From assembly GCF_018143015.1 (NCBI RefSeq), contig NC_054754.1:23982758-24046757 (forward strand): 64,000 bases of DNA. Direction: 5' to 3'. The notes beneath the pieces are model-generated. The model was not told the DNA's origin. It did not search any database and saw nothing but the letters and a program-made list of their open reading frames with translations. The translations under genes were made by a program, and so were the position numbers. This document shows positions 10,510-22,589 of the stretch, piece by piece. Numbering within the stretch: position 1 is the stretch's first letter; every line of letters begins with the position of its first letter. Source of the stretch: Lytechinus variegatus. Its lineage: Eukaryota; Echinodermata; Echinoidea; Temnopleuroida; Toxopneustidae.

Positions 10510-10934
10510 CCCCCCCCCCCCATATTCGCATTTTCTTTTACCCATCTCGTTTCTGTATTCCTAATCTTACACCCCCCCTCCACACACACACACACTTATA
10601 TTTGCATTTTTCCCCCTTTTTCTCATTTCGTTGCTGTATTCATAAATTACTAATCTCTCACAATTTTTTTTAACAATATATAATCTTGAAAGAGACTGTA
10701 TCTTTAATTCACTTTTATTTTTGGCACCTGGCCTTTCTCAAGTTTATTGCTTTATCATACAAAATGTAAATGGAACAAATAATAAATGGTTGCAAACTTT
10801 ATCAAACTACTGTAAAGATTTTTTCAAAAGCAAACAAGCAAATGTAGAAAACAAGGTGAAATAAAGTTTTACCTACACAACAGAAAAAGCTTTAAACACG
10901 CTTTACGTTTGGTTATTACTTGGATTAATTCAAG

Positions 10935-10935
10935 C

Positions 10936-10986
<51 letters not shown>

Positions 10987-10987
10987 C
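10935..10987. repeat. (TA)n microsatellite
   Basis: About 53 bp of TA dinucleotides with two single C interruptions. It is AT-only, and the short open frames crossing it are artefacts. Confidence 0.9.
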
Positions 10988-11573
10988 ATGAATATTCACC
11001 CTCTTTTAACCGAAACCGAAAGCGCGGGGTTGAATAAACATTATACATTTCCAATTGTTTGATTTTACTGCAGATATGATATGCGTTTGGAAAACAAATA
11101 TTGGTAAGATGAAAGAATATATACAGAATTTTCTTATCCAAGTATGGTTGTCAAAATCTAGGTTTTGCACGCGACATTCACTGATCGAATCAAAACTCCT
11201 AGCGACGTGCACAGGGAATATCTGGAACTCGAGCTGTTCAGATGTTTTGTATAGATAATCTGCGGAAAAGAGTGTAGATGTAGATAAATGTTTCTTCTTT
11301 TTTTCTTTTTATTTTCTTTTTTTTCAAGTCAAGTACACGATCAATTAAAGGGTGATATATCATCTACGATTACTCTGACTGCGTTTGAATATTGATTTTA
11401 TTCAGTTTATTGCGCATTTAACTTTCATAATAATTAGTGACCATTTGATTGTGCAATTGTAATCACTTCATGGTTATACCAGGGAATTCTCTCACTATAA
11501 CAATTATCGCCTGGGTAGACATTGGTCTACATATTTACGACATACAATCTATCCACACTGCCATAACTAAATA

Positions 11574-11816
11574 CACAGCAAAAACTGTGGTGTTTAATAA
11601 CCGGTGTACATAGAGGCCCACACCAGTTATTTTACACCGGTGTTAAATCCGTGGTGTTAGTTTTACACCTATAGGTGTTATTACAAAACCTATGGTTGTT
11701 ACATTTACACTCTTTGGTGTTGTGTTCAATCTCTAGGGTGTTATTTTAACACCTCAGTGTGTGGTCCTCTATTAACACCAATTGGTGTCAATTTTAACAC
11801 CACAGTTTTTACAGTG
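11574..11816. mobile_element. Tc1/mariner-type MITE with TA target duplication
   Basis: Ends are CACAGCAAAAACTGTGGTGTT and the inverse of AACACCACAGTTTTTACAGTG, about 21 bp of near-perfect TIR, flanked by TA on both sides (11572-11573 and 11817-11818). The interior is full of small palindromes built on GGTGT and ACACC. No ORF. Superfamily is inferred from the TA duplication. Confidence 0.65.
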
Positions 11817-11954
11817 TACGTTCGTATTCTATTTTCCTTCCAAGTTGTGACCAAACGATGTCCACTTCATGCAGCAAGTTGTATCGGTGACTGTATAGTG
11901 TTACGTCACGAATACGTCATCAATAAATAACTAATGTTTTTTTTTATTGAGTTC

Positions 11955-14940
11955 TTACAAAGGCTCTATTACATTCGCATCTCCTGCGTCTTCCGCGTCT
12001 TTTGCGAGAAGCCAGACCTCATTATGCCTGTCCCATAATCTGAACGGGCTGTCATAGCCGGCTGTGTAGTACATTGACTCTTCAAAGGTTATTCCCAGTT
12101 CGGTCAAGATGTTTCCCAGTTTTGTTTCATTCTCAATCCAGTCGTCGTCCTCGGCCCTTCCTCCAAATTTTCTGCATGAAAACAAAAGTAAAATTACACA
12201 ACTGCGTTTAAAATATCACTCTAAAATTGTGTATCTGTTGTTGATTCTATCGGGGTATAAATATGGCTTTTCCTTTTAATAATACTTAAGTTAGAAAATT
12301 TGCTTTTTCTCAAATTCATTAATGAATTATAATTATTTTTTAATCAATAAACGAGCCTATGTCTTAAGTGCTAATGCCATATATATTTTATTGAAGTTAA
12401 CTGAGAAAAAACACGATGCTATCAGCCAATCGAAATGACTGGTTTGAGCAGCAAATAAAAGTAGAGTCATTTCTCGGTGATATTAAACGCTGAATATGTA
12501 TACATATTCTAAGATTCTATTAGGAACTCAATTTCCTTCCTACTGACAAAGAATTTAAAGGGATGTTCCGGGCTGAAAATTTCATCAAAATCGGATAAAA
12601 AATAATAAAGTTATTGAAGTTTAAATTTTAGCAATATTTTGTGAAAATAGTTGTCATGAATATTCATAAGGTGAGCTGAAGATGTCACAACTCCACTTTC
12701 CGTTATCTTATGTTATTAAAATCATAATTATTTCATTATTTCATACTTGTGTGAATAATATGTCTCCCTTATAATGAAATAAGTTGCAGCAATAAATATC
12801 TAATGCACTAAATCAGTTGTCAATCCAATTTTTCTAGTTCTTGGAGGAAAAAATTTGAATAAAACTAATTTCATGTAATAAAATACAAAAGAACAGGTGG
12901 GGATGTGACTTCATCAGACCACCTAATGAATATTAATGACAATTGTTCACATAATATTGCTTAACTTTATTAATAACTTTGTTATTTATAATCCAATTTT
13001 GATGAAATTTTCGGCATTTGCTCAGTGAATTCTACTCTATTTATTAAGCTATAAATACTTTCAGCCCGGACCATCCCCTCAATACCAAGGCACAATCTCT
13101 GCCAGTACTAGCTATACTGTTCATCTATTCACTTATTAGAAATACGCAAATTGGATGCAGAATGTACTTACCCAACATAAACCGTCAATTCTGGGAAGTC
13201 AACAATGCTCACATCAGGATTGCTTGGGTTAGGGGGTGGATTGGCGGCTTCTTGGTACTCAAAGGGAACGAAGAAATAGATGGTGAAATTGGTCTCACAA
13301 GCTGGACCTTGTCCAGGGATGACCCTTACCGCAACGGGAGCGGTCATCTCAACCTTCTTTTCTGGAAGAAAAAGAAAAGAAATTGAAATGAATAACTTCA
13401 TTGCTCGTTAACAACTATTTTAGTGCATGCAGGTAACTATTCTAATTCCCGGAAATGATGTGTATTATTTATAATTATGGTGTACGAGATTGTGATGTGC
13501 ATCCTAGTTTTATCATAATTCATTTTTATCTCAAAACTATGGCTGGCCAAAGGAACTATGGACCTATGATGGAACTATGATAATCATCATTATTAGTCGT
13601 TAGAAAAAACTGAAATAAATAACCAGAGATGTGATCAGCCAATCATTTTGATTAAGATAGCACCATTTTAATATGATGCAGACTAATAAATCTGTGGTTT
13701 ATCACATTCTTGGTAAATAGGAACAAATAAGATTCCAATTCTAGGAAATGTTGCACTACGATTTACCGTTACAGTTACAATTACTTTATCTTCCAATGTT
13801 TGACAAGGTATAATAATGGCAAATTTTCCCGTTTTATTTGTAGTTTTTTTTATGAAGCGAGCCCCTATAGTAGGGGTGGCGCCAAAGGGGGCAGCTGTTG
13901 ACTGCCCCCATGACTTTTTGCTTAGTCATGTAAAGGGAGAAACGAGGAGAAAAGTGATCAAGGAAAGACGAAGGGTATAAAAAGGAGACGTCTTGGTCGT
14001 TTATACACACAATACATCTGTATAATTCTGTTTAGAAAAATATGACGTCAACCTTAGGTCGTCTAGCCCCCTGCCCCCTCCCCCACTCCTATCAAATTGT
14101 CCTGACGCCAGCCTTGCCCAGGGGTAAAAAGTGTTGTGTACACCGGCATTGCAATATGAAAGACTTACTTTCGTCATTTTCACCCTGTATGTAGTCGAAC
14201 AGTCTCATGAATCCAGTACCTGTAGCTTCATCATGAGTAAGACCCATTACTGTGGTAGATACCCACTTGGCGGGCTCATAAACTCGCTTCTCGTATTTCT
14301 ACAAATAGGAGAAAATATATCAGATATTGAATAAATAGCCATTCGTAATTATGACAATATCCAAAGAAGATTTGTAAGAAACTATACGTAGCCCTACAAA
14401 CTTTCTAAGTGCTGCATATTACCCCGGTTTTATCATAACTGCATATAAGGGGCTTTAAGCATTTCGATGACTACATTCCTACCGCGTATATTAGGCCTCA
14501 CCTGGGTCGAGTGTGGCAAATTTAGATCAGCACCTTGCCAAAGGACGTTAGTACCGCGGCGGGAATCGCACCCTGAACGTTTTGATCAAAATAAAGTCCG
14601 GAGACATAACCGCTATATTATATCCTACTTCTACCTACCTTATCCTAAGTTAAAATCTAAGAGTGATTTCTGATATCTTTGTGTCATGTCATTACATTAT
14701 GAAAATTATATACAAAAAATGAAATGAATAATGATATTTGACAACAAAAAGCACAGCTGCTCTTACAAGGGAGATTCTTACCTTGGGAACCTCGGTGACG
14801 ATTCTGTATCTTGGGCACTGCAAACCATGACATTGATCAGGTCCATCGTAGGTAGCACCTCCTCCTAAACTCCTTACACATGCCAGAGTCGCAGGAACAA
14901 GCAGCATAAGTAGAAGTATATTCTGGCTTAGATGAGCCAT
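11955..14940 (-). CDS. Secreted SOUL/HEBP2-like heme-binding family protein
   Basis: Four coding exons on minus: 14782-14940, 14169-14298, 13172-13361 and 11955-12171. All junctions are GT-AG and phases 0, 1, 2 fit, giving 231 residues. Residues 1-21 form a signal peptide (hydrophobic LLLMLLVPATLA core). The SOUL domain starts near residue 45: KYEKRVYEPAKWVST, then KVEMTAPVAVRV (the family's MTAPV motif), then the C-terminal YYTAGYDSPFRLWDRHNEVW, which closely matches human HEBP2. HEBP1/HEBP2 are cytosolic and bind tetrapyrroles or act in cell death. The added signal peptide and nearby cysteines suggest an extracellular or luminal form. A poly(A) signal AATAAA lies within ten bases of the stop. 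Intron 3 carries a 525-bp palindromic element and intron 2 a 250-bp element. Family assignment is firm; ligand is unknown. Confidence 0.9.
12557..13081. mobile_element. Long-TIR non-autonomous DNA element in HEBP-like intron 3
   Basis: The left end (GGGATGTTCCGGGCTGAAA) and the inverse of the right end (TTTCAGCCCGGACCATCCC) pair, and pairing continues inward through a shared block around TTTCATCAAAATCGGAT and the AATAACTTTGTTAT core. No ORF. A second, 5-prime-only copy lies at 54852-55060. Families with this sequence are familiar to me as abundant in sea urchins (from memory, not checked). Confidence 0.7.
13862..14118. mobile_element. Small C/G-rich element in HEBP-like intron 2 (family shared with 18560-18945)
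   Basis: Begins near AGGGGTGGCGCCAAAGGG and ends near CTGACGCCAGCCTTGCCC, which read as a weak inverted repeat. The stretch AAATATGACGTCAACCTTAG is shared, with changes, with the copy at 18560-18945, showing that this is a dispersed family. It is non-coding. Confidence 0.5.
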
Positions 14941-16267
14941 GGTTATACTACCTGAAATGGAAGAAAGATGGTGGGGTTCGAGCGTTGAGTACCTAAATAA
15001 ATTTAATATTTATAGAATTCCTATATTATCTAGTGTTGCTACTTTATAGAATAGTATATGGGATTTTCCCAATCTGGCTCATTTTCGCATGTACACTTGT
15101 AACATTAACAGTGTAGGCCTCGACTATACCCGTTTGCTAAAAGTAATGATACGGTGGTTTGCTATAAACAAAAGTGCCTTTGAAAAATAGCAATTAAAAT
15201 TTTTGGGCGAGCACATTTTCATCGACTGTCACATGACTGTGACACGCAGTGGCGTAATGAGCCAAAATTATGACGTGATGGCGCATCGGGCAAATTTATA
15301 TAAAAAAAGTATATGATAATAATAATATCTTATTCTGATATAGCGCTTTTCATGAGATCCATATTAAAAACCGCGAGCAAGTGAAGTGAGTGAGCAAGAA
15401 TTTCGACATTTTTATATTATTACAAGAATCCAATTTTGTGATGGATTATGACATATATAATATTCAGAAAATGATATACGCTCCTCTCTTTAGTTTTATT
15501 TCCTTTAATCTTTTTTTTCATGGTCGCGAAATTTCTTTGGGGGTGAGAAAGCGCCCCATCTGACTGAAAACTAATGTACTCGAAACACTGCTATACTGGT
15601 CGAATTCTTTGTTGCAGAACGTCCATGGCCACACGTCTGCAATGCCATATACGCGAAAGCTCAGGCTTATAGGGCACTGCACCCCCCCCCCCCCCCCTCA
15701 AGCATCACTATACGTATCGGTACACCTAAACAAAATGTCATAATTTTGCTCGCTCGCTCACGACTTTGCGGGCATAATTATTATGATCCCGGTGCAACGG
15801 CATGCCAGGCAGAAATTTTCTGTATACCCCTCTCCTTAAAAACTTCTCATAATCATATCATTTTGGCAGTCATTTTTGTATCCACTTCAGATTTTTCGCT
15901 TAAAACTATCGTAGAATATAGACGTGTAAAAGCATAGACGATTTTTTTTTTGTTCAGTATCTGTATCATTCCGTTCACAGATCGATCGGGGTCTCGGTTA
16001 TAGCTGTTATAGGATCCTGGTTGCCTGAAGATCATTACTAAGATTGGGCGACCAATATTAGATTAACTGTCAACGGTCTTGGTTTATAAAGTAAAACTTT
16101 TATTTACTTCAAGATATCACTTAAACTGATAGAAGAACTGCAATGTCTTATATACCCACAACTTACCAGATTTACTTCGGGGAAAATCCGTTATCCGCTC
16201 CAGGTACACTCCAAGAAGACCTCTTGCTCAGTGATTCACAACAAAGGAGAGACATGGCCTTTTTATA
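14941..16267 (-). promoter_or_regulatory. Promoter, 5-prime non-coding exon and UTR intron of the HEBP-like gene
   Basis: Immediately upstream of the HEBP-like ATG is an acceptor (TTTCAG, 14954-14952) leaving 11 bases of UTR. A GTAAGT donor at 16166-16161 ends a candidate upstream exon (16167 to about 16230). A TATAAAAA box on minus at 16267-16260 lies about 30 bases before that exon's likely start. The intron between (14952-16160) holds no coding exon. It contains a C17 tract near 15680 and a short LINE-like 3-prime tail (about 15316-15365). Splice and TATA signals are seen directly; the transcript start is inferred. Confidence 0.6.
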
Positions 16268-16562
16268 AGTTTATGTCACGTTTACAGGCACGCATTGAAA
16301 ACTTGCATAAGCGGTGAAAACAAAGGAAAGAATCAGTGTTTACTTGGCACTTCACCAATGGAATACAAAAAGCAAGTGTTCTCTTGATAAAGTACGTCGG
16401 CCTAAATGAATGTTATCAAAACAGTTTAAAATAAAACGGTGTATGAAAAGGCTTGACATCATCAACAATAGTCGAGTTATACAACCTGAGCAAGTACGAA
16501 TAAAGGTCGTTTGATTGAACCAAAATTTAAAACCCTGAAACTCTGAAAGGATTCCCTCGATC
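16268..16562. other. Upstream flank of the HEBP-like gene
   Basis: Unique-looking AT-rich DNA upstream of the TATA box. No gene, RNA or repeat is recognised. Confidence 0.4.
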
Positions 16563-16787
16563 CAGGCGCGTACGCAGGGGGAGGGGGTTATACGGGTTCA
16601 CCCCCCCCCCCCGCCGCTTTATTTTAAAACTTTATTTTTTGGCTTATCAATTTGTTTTGTTATGAAAAGACCAGATTTTTCTCTCTTTTTGTGGTGGAAA
16701 CCTTTTTTTATAACTTTTTTTTTGCTTGTCAAATTAATCATTCAAATGAAACCCCACCCCCTTTCAAAAATCCTGCGTACGCTACTG
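16563..16787. mobile_element. hAT-like MITE, internally deleted relative of the 57285 element
   Basis: Ends are CAGGCGCGTACGCAGG and, inverted, CAGTAGCGTACGCAGG, a 16-bp TIR with two mismatches. A C-tract follows the left end, and CTTTCAAAAATCCTGCGTACG precedes the right end exactly as in the 1,180-bp element at 57285-58464. No target duplication survives, which suggests an older insertion. Confidence 0.7.
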
Positions 16788-17326
16788 ATTACCAATCATA
16801 ATATAGCAACACTTAAAATAATTCGTTTTTATGTGCTCGTAACTGCAAGGAGCATGCATAAATTGGAATGCCCTATACTAGAAGTATCAGTGTGCATTCC
16901 ATGGAAGCTTGTATTAACTTTCCCAAAGAGAATTAAAAGACGGACACACCTCTGTTTGAGAGTTCGATCTAATAAAAGACTTCTCCTTGTTTTCAATTAT
17001 CATGATGTGCGAATATTTAGAGGTCATTTGGATCATTGAGTAGACTGATCTATTGTAGCCTCTGACTGAAGATCTACCGGTATTATTATGCAAGACTATA
17101 GAGGAGGGGGCGGGGGTAGGAGTACGTGATAGCCAGTCTGAAACCCGACATATCCTTATAATTTATACTCTATTTTTTTAAATCAAATTTCAATTCCATG
17201 CAAGAAGAACACAATTAAAATGTCGCAATCTATGGTGTTATGCAGAATATCCTGTTATCCTCGAGTCATTTGCCTTAATCCGGTTGATTAACTCCTAATC
17301 ACTGGTAATAATAACGAGATCAACTC

Positions 17327-17745
17327 AAGGGCGGTGGGTTCGGGGGCATGAGGCACTTCCCCCCCCCCCCACCACCACGGAGAAAAAAATGCCCGTATAT
17401 AGGGGAAAATACCCTTTTTTCAAAATGAAATATGCTTTCTTTCAAAATGAAATACATTTTAAGTTAGAAAATCACAAATCTTTGGGCTATCGCTTTGCGC
17501 TCGCATCAATTATTGTCTCGTAAGTATTCATCCTGTTCAGGGTTACAAAAATGTTTAGAATGTGTAGTTTTCAAGTTGGAATGTCATAAAATTTTGTCTC
17601 GCCTTTCGCGCTCTAATCAATTATTGTTTAGTAAGGTAGGCTCATTCTGTTCCTATAAATGCTTAGAACATCAAATTGTCAGGTTTGAATATCACAAATT
17701 TTCAGCCCGCGCTTCGCGCTCGCAATATTCGATTGGTGCATGAGA
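17327..17745. repeat. C/G-tract element with internal tandem units of about 105 bp
   Basis: A GGGCGGTGGGTTCGGGGGC-like start and a C13 tract are followed by about 2.5 diverged units. Each unit carries a CGCTTTGCGCTCGC-like core and an AATTATTGT stretch (17495-17730). The layout resembles the interior of the element at 57285-58464. No convincing right end was found. Confidence 0.5.
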
Positions 17746-17927
17746 TTTGTGTCCTATTCATGAGTCACTAAATTCAGGTTCCCCGTCTTACAAAGAGTTG
17801 CGATTGATCCGATGAACCACAACTATGGAATGCTATAGTAATGTCAACATCTAAAACACATATATGTTTGTTTCTAGATATGGGTATGTGTGTATATATC
17901 GGATCACTCGTAATTCTTTGTAATGGC

Positions 17928-18120
17928 ATGGTGACACCGCCCAAGCGTTGTTGGAACGGTCGTGGAGTGGAGAGAAAAAAAATCATCACCGCTCGCTACC
18001 GTTTACCATTTCCGATTTCGATTGTCGTTTTTTGTTTTCGATTTTTTTCCCCTCTTTCCCTACCGCTCCACGACCGCTCCAACAACGCTCGGGGGGGGGG
18101 GGGGGGGGGGGGTGTGACCA
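17928..18120. mobile_element. Fold-back MITE with a G-tract near one end
   Basis: The left arm GCGTTGTTGGAACGGTCGTGG and the inverse of the right arm differ at single positions, and pairing extends to GGTGACACC / GGTGTGACC at the tips. A run of about 22 G's sits just inside the right tip (18090-18112). No ORF. Confidence 0.65.
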
Positions 18121-18559
18121 GGCCTTAAGACGGGGCCCTGGAGTCCAGTCACTTGCAGTGAGCGTCATCACACCCCTTTCATAAGATCAATCTTGATAGA
18201 CAGGTAACTTTCGACCAATCAGAATATGTTTCAAAATTAGTCTGCATGCAGGCACATATCCTTGGTTTTCGCATAGAGAGCGTCTGAAACGGTAGACTAG
18301 ATTCCCTCATGTATCATGTCTACTTGTTTGACAAAGAGGGTTTATCAACTCTGTATGAATTGATCAATGAAACTTTGAGCATTTTTATCTTCTCCAACTA
18401 TATTTGAAGTGTTAATATGGAAACTTCGCTGAATATATAATGCTTCATGATCGAATCATAAACAAAACTCTCATTTTTTTTCATGTTTACACTTCTCATC
18501 TTAATTTTGATCCGTCCCGACATGTTGACTGTAAATTTTGATTTAGTGCAAAAGAAGTC

Positions 18560-18945
18560 CTATGTATACCACAGCTAGACGTTGGTCCGTGGGGGACAAA
18601 CCCTTTATCCCCCCTCCCCCCTCTATCTTTCTTCAATATGATAAAGTTTTGTGTTGACATTGCCTTTGTCACGTGTTGTACTTCACTTTAAATTTACCTT
18701 TTTTGAAAAAAAAAATCATATGTATTACAAGAAGCGACCCCCTATGAATTTTAAGCATTGAAATTAGAAAAGGGAGCATGGGAGTAAAAAAGGAAGAAAG
18801 AAAAGCATAAAGGGAGAGATCTAGGCCAATATTGATATTCTTTTAATTAGATCAATGAAAAATATGACATTAATCTTAGGTCGTTTTGTTCCTCCCCCCC
18901 CCCCCCCCCCCTCCTCCCATTGAAATATCCTGGCGCTGCCCCTAC
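18560..18945. mobile_element. C/G-rich small element, second copy of the 13862 family
   Basis: Starts near GGTCCGTGGGGGAC and ends near AAATATCCTGGCGCTGCCCCTAC. The AATATGACATTAATCTTAGG block matches the 13862-14118 copy. It contains a C19 tract at about 18895-18912. Boundaries are approximate. Confidence 0.5.
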
Positions 18946-19029
18946 GCTTATGTCATTAATAATTCTAATCAATTCTGCCGTAAACTGTCATGTTATTTTC
19001 AATCAAAACCACTCACTTCCTCTCTCTTT

Positions 19030-19085
19030 CTATCACTTTACCCCCCTCCCCCTCTCTCTCTCTCTCTCCCTCTCTCTCATCTTAT
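19030..19085. repeat. CT-rich simple repeat
   Basis: Pyrimidine-only run dominated by CT dinucleotides with C-runs. The three overlapping open frames across it are composition artefacts. Confidence 0.7.
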
Positions 19086-19189
19086 CCCTCCTGTCAAAGC
19101 TTTCATATCTCCTTCAGATTGAGATCTCTCACTTTCCCTTCCGGTGGTGGAGATTCCTGTGTAACCCGCAATCACACAACACTTGGTCT

Positions 19190-19445
19190 AAACCTGCTTC
19201 TTTTACAAACCATTTGGTCTATTGCCATTTTGCCTAATTTCTAGTGACTGAGGATATATCCAATTCGTCTAAAACTATTTAGTGCGTATGAATCAATTTT
19301 ATTTTTAAAGTAGACAAAAATGCACATTAGACTATCTGGGCATTTGATTCAGTGGGTATTAGACCAAGTGTCATGTAGACCAAACAACAAATTAGATAAT
19401 AGACCAAATGGGCTTTTCCCATGTGGTACTACACTACATGTACCT
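19190..19445. repeat. Dispersed repeat built from GTCTAA/TAGACCAA phrases
   Basis: The stretch repeats short phrases such as TTGGTCTA, ATTAGACCAA and CATTTTGCCTAA every 20-30 bases. Similar sequence recurs at 47200-47600, 51545-51640 and 57010-57284/58473-58600, so it is a dispersed family. No terminal repeats were resolved. Confidence 0.5.
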
Positions 19446-19639
19446 GAGATGTAGGCATAGAGTTCAATGGATGTAGGCCAACTGCATACACCAAGTGAAA
19501 AAAAACACACACCCTCACAGAACCATTCAAACTGTGTTAATTAACCTGTTGGAAAGAGCAGTGTCTCACAGTGTGTTCAGTATACAACACATTGGGTGAT
19601 TTCAAGTTCAGTGTTTACACGATTATAACACCAAACATA

Positions 19640-20640
19640 AACTGAAGATGGTCCCGAAAAGTCACTCACTAGTTGTTGAGATGTCAATAATGTATTCTGG
19701 ATCAGTTTGACAAACTCTGAATAAGTTTAGGAGCAAGGGGAAGCAATCCAAATTTCAACATCAACACCAAGGCCAATACCAGACTTGAAATCACCCATTG
19801 TGAATACTCACTGTGGAGGTGTCCACAGTGGGAAATTAGTTTCACATTATTACATTTAAGAATTTTAACTTTGTGAATCACATAGTCAGAGTGCACTATG
19901 TGAACACACCAGTGAAGTATGTGAACACACCAGTGAAGTCTGAACACTCACTGCAGATGTCTCCACAGTGTGAAATTATTTTCACACTGTTACATCGGAG
20001 CATTTCAACTGATGTGTGAACCTCACAGTGGCATAGTTCATTTCTATTATGAACACACTGAAAACTCACACTGTGGAAGTGTCCACAGTGTGAAATTCAC
20101 ATTGTTACATTTAAGCATTTTAAATTGGGACTATCACTCACAGAGTGCACTGTGAACGCACTGGCTGGATATGTTCACGGTTTGAAATTATTTTCACAAT
20201 GTTACATCAGAGCATTTCAGCTTTGCAAATCACATATTCACATCATCCACTATGTGAACACACTGTGAACTATGAACACTCACTGTGGAGGTGTCCACAG
20301 TGTTAAATTATTCCCAGATTGTAACCTTACAGCATTTTAACTTTGAGAATCTAATAGTCAGAGCAGTGGTGGACCGTGATCCGGAGGAGACAAAGCATTG
20401 GAGGGGCACAGCATTGTTCACAAACAATACAGTGCCCCTCCAATGATTTGTCTCCTCCGGGTTACAGTCCGCTACTGAGTCAGAGTATCACTACATGAAC
20501 ACACAGTGTTCACTCACACTACCAAGGTGTCCACAGTGTGATATTATTCTCACATTGTTAAATTTGAGTATTTTGATATTGTGAATCATATGTTCACAAA
20601 GTCCGAGTCCACTTTGTGAACAAACTGTGCAAACACTGCG
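19640..20640. repeat. Minisatellite, period about 120 bp, six to seven diverged units
   Basis: A unit containing GTGTCCACAGTGTGAAATTA, then TTTCACATTGTTACAT, an AGCATTTTAACT stretch and a TGTGAACACACTG palindrome recurs at about 19830, 19958, 20079, 20173, 20290 and 20528. The last gap is longer because a 114-bp hairpin element is inserted in that unit. Not coding. Confidence 0.8.
20364..20477. mobile_element. hAT-like hairpin MITE inserted in the minisatellite
   Basis: Ends CAGTGGTGGAC and, inverted, CAGTAGCGGAC. Nearly the whole 114 bp is one palindrome with a short loop near AACAATACAG. Both sides carry AGTCAGAG (20356-20363 and 20478-20485), a perfect 8-bp target duplication, and other units of the array show the uninterrupted site. 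The 8-bp duplication and CAG tips indicate the hAT superfamily. Confidence 0.85.
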
Positions 20641-20672
20641 TAACACTGATCTTTCCAACAGGGACATGATCT

Positions 20673-20840
20673 GGGGCCCCGTTTCAGATAGAGTTGCGAT
20701 CAAACGCAACTCAAAAAATCTTGCGCAACTCAAAAAATCTTGCGCAACTTGATTTTCAGCCAATGAAATACCCGTATTTGAGACTTGCTTTTGATATTTT
20801 GACTTAAGTTTAAACGCAACTCTTTCTGCAAAAGGCCCCT
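20673..20840. mobile_element. MITE with GGGGCCC...AGAGTTGC ends, copy 1
   Basis: Left end GGGGCCCCGTTTCAGATAGAG and the inverse of the right end AGGGGCCTTTTGCAGAAAGAG pair, followed by an inverted AAACGCAACT. A 21-bp piece (TCAAAAAATCTTGCGCAAC) is duplicated in the middle. The same family lies at 49797-49945. Confidence 0.65.
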
Positions 20841-21277
20841 GGACAAATATATACTGCCATCAACGAGCCAATAAAACATCACAACACTACTTCTTATAAA
20901 TCATAATTATATCTTCAAGTTAAACAGAAAATACATGTAGGTCGGATATAGCACTCTTAACAGTGCATTAGTTAACACTCAAACACAAATTTGCTCATAA
21001 CTCACAATAAAAATAACATTTCAGGGGTAGAATGACAATAGAGGTTAAAGATTAAAGTTTCTTACAGATCTGGTTGTGTGTTTCAGTTGTCAAGGGAACT
21101 GTTTCACAGTGATTGGGAAAGGTCATTTTGTATTATGTACAGCACCAAGAAATGATGCATGATGTAATATTGGGATCACCAAAAGCTTCACCCAATCCTG
21201 TAGGGGGCAATGCAATGAGATAATGTTATGGGACCAAGATTTTGAAAGAAAAATATGCAACACTCCATGAGGCAATA
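20841..21277. other. Intergenic DNA, nothing recognised
   Basis: AT-rich unique-looking sequence between two small elements. I see no gene, RNA or repeat structure. Confidence 0.4.
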
Positions 21278-21502
21278 GCAGGGTGCTACATAACTTTTTA
21301 AAAGCACTTTCCCTGTCGGCCAAGTAAATTTTTAAATAGTTGAAATATACTTGCCCAATACTCTATTTCCCTTGCAAATTTTGTGAATTTTGCTTGGCCA
21401 ATTCGGGCAAGTAGTTTTGGTCTTTACTTCAAAACACTTGCCCTACTCTAACTTTTACTTGCCCCAGGCAATCGGGCAAGTGCTTTTGTAGCACCCTGGG
21501 CA
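21278..21502. mobile_element. MITE with CAGGGTGCTACA ends
   Basis: Left end AGCAGGGTGCTACATAAC and the inverse of the right end CCCAGGGTGCTACAAAAG pair, and AAGCACTT is shared just inside. The interior repeats CTTGCCC and GGGCAAGT several times. About 225 bp and non-coding. Confidence 0.6.
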
Positions 21503-22004
21503 ATAGAGCCAAGTGCGCGGTCACCACCTTTACTCGCATGTGAATGATGCATGGCACAATATTAAACCAAAAGACCACTAGTAAGATGACTACCCATCTT
21601 GTTGGCATTGTACTCATAATCCATGCTCCCACCAAATATACACTCTAGCAAAACCATCACACACTAGCCCAGCTAGTTATAACATTCCTGTATACACTGA
21701 TTCATGCACCAGTGATCATGCAAATACTGAGAACACTGAAGTAGATTTTTTGTTTCAAATTCGACTATCTCATTGTTTTCATGTGCAAAATTGGAAAGCA
21801 CAATAAATCCCCCCACCCCCATAAAAAAATATTAAAAATTGGCCAAAAGAGCAACAAAGGATGGATTCATGTGAAATTTTAAGAAAATCCAGATTAAACT
21901 TTATTTCTAGATGATGCCTCTTGATAAGGGATACCTGGTCAACTACTGATGTCACTATCAGCATTTACTAGTCCTCTTGTTATCATTTAATAGAGAGGTG
22001 TTTA

Positions 22005-22275
22005 ATAGAAGAGGTATTGCGGTTCAGTGGATAAGTCTCTGGACTTTGAACCACAAAGTCTGGGGTTCAAATTCCACTGCAGCACTTGTGTGTCACTTTA
22101 ACTAGGTGTTTATCCATATTTGCCACTCTCCACCCAAGTGTTGTAAATGGTTACCCAGAAGGAAGAAATTGCTTACATACTCAAGCACCTAATAAGAGGA
22201 GCTGTAATGACGGGGTAATAGTATACAGTGCTTAGAAACCAGAAACATTGTAGTGAGGCAATAAAAATTTTGCAT
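22005..22275 (+). mobile_element. tRNA-derived SINE
   Basis: A polymerase III box A-like TTGCGGTTCAGTGG (22017-22030) and a box B-like GGTTCAAATTCC (22063-22074) are 33 bases apart. The body has CACCCAAGTG and GGTTACCCAGAAGGAAGAAATT, shared in pattern with the SINE at 38257-38480, and an AT-rich tail follows. The body resembles the Deu-type SINEs of echinoderms; that name is from memory. Confidence 0.65.
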
Positions 22276-22589
22276 ATTATCATTACTATTTAATGTTGAT
22301 TCATAACCATCATTGATTTTTGCATGTATTTGTAGGTTAATATTTATTGCCAAAAACTCATGTCAAATCTTTCTCTCCTGGCAAATAGTCAGATGAACTA
22401 CACAAATATCTTGAGTTTAGACCTGCCCTAGTTCATCATTATGACTTAATATGCATAGACCTCCTAAAAGTTACGCAAAATCATTCCTTTCCAGTACATG
22501 GTAAGATGAAATTGACAATGGATATCTTTAGTCCAAATTGGCAGTGTTCACCAAATGTGAATGCAACCATCTTGAACCTTATTTATACA

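Noticed and set aside
19640-20640. CRISPR-like array of regular repeats
   Set aside because: Units of about 120 bp are diverged along their whole length with no unique spacers, in clearly eukaryotic DNA.
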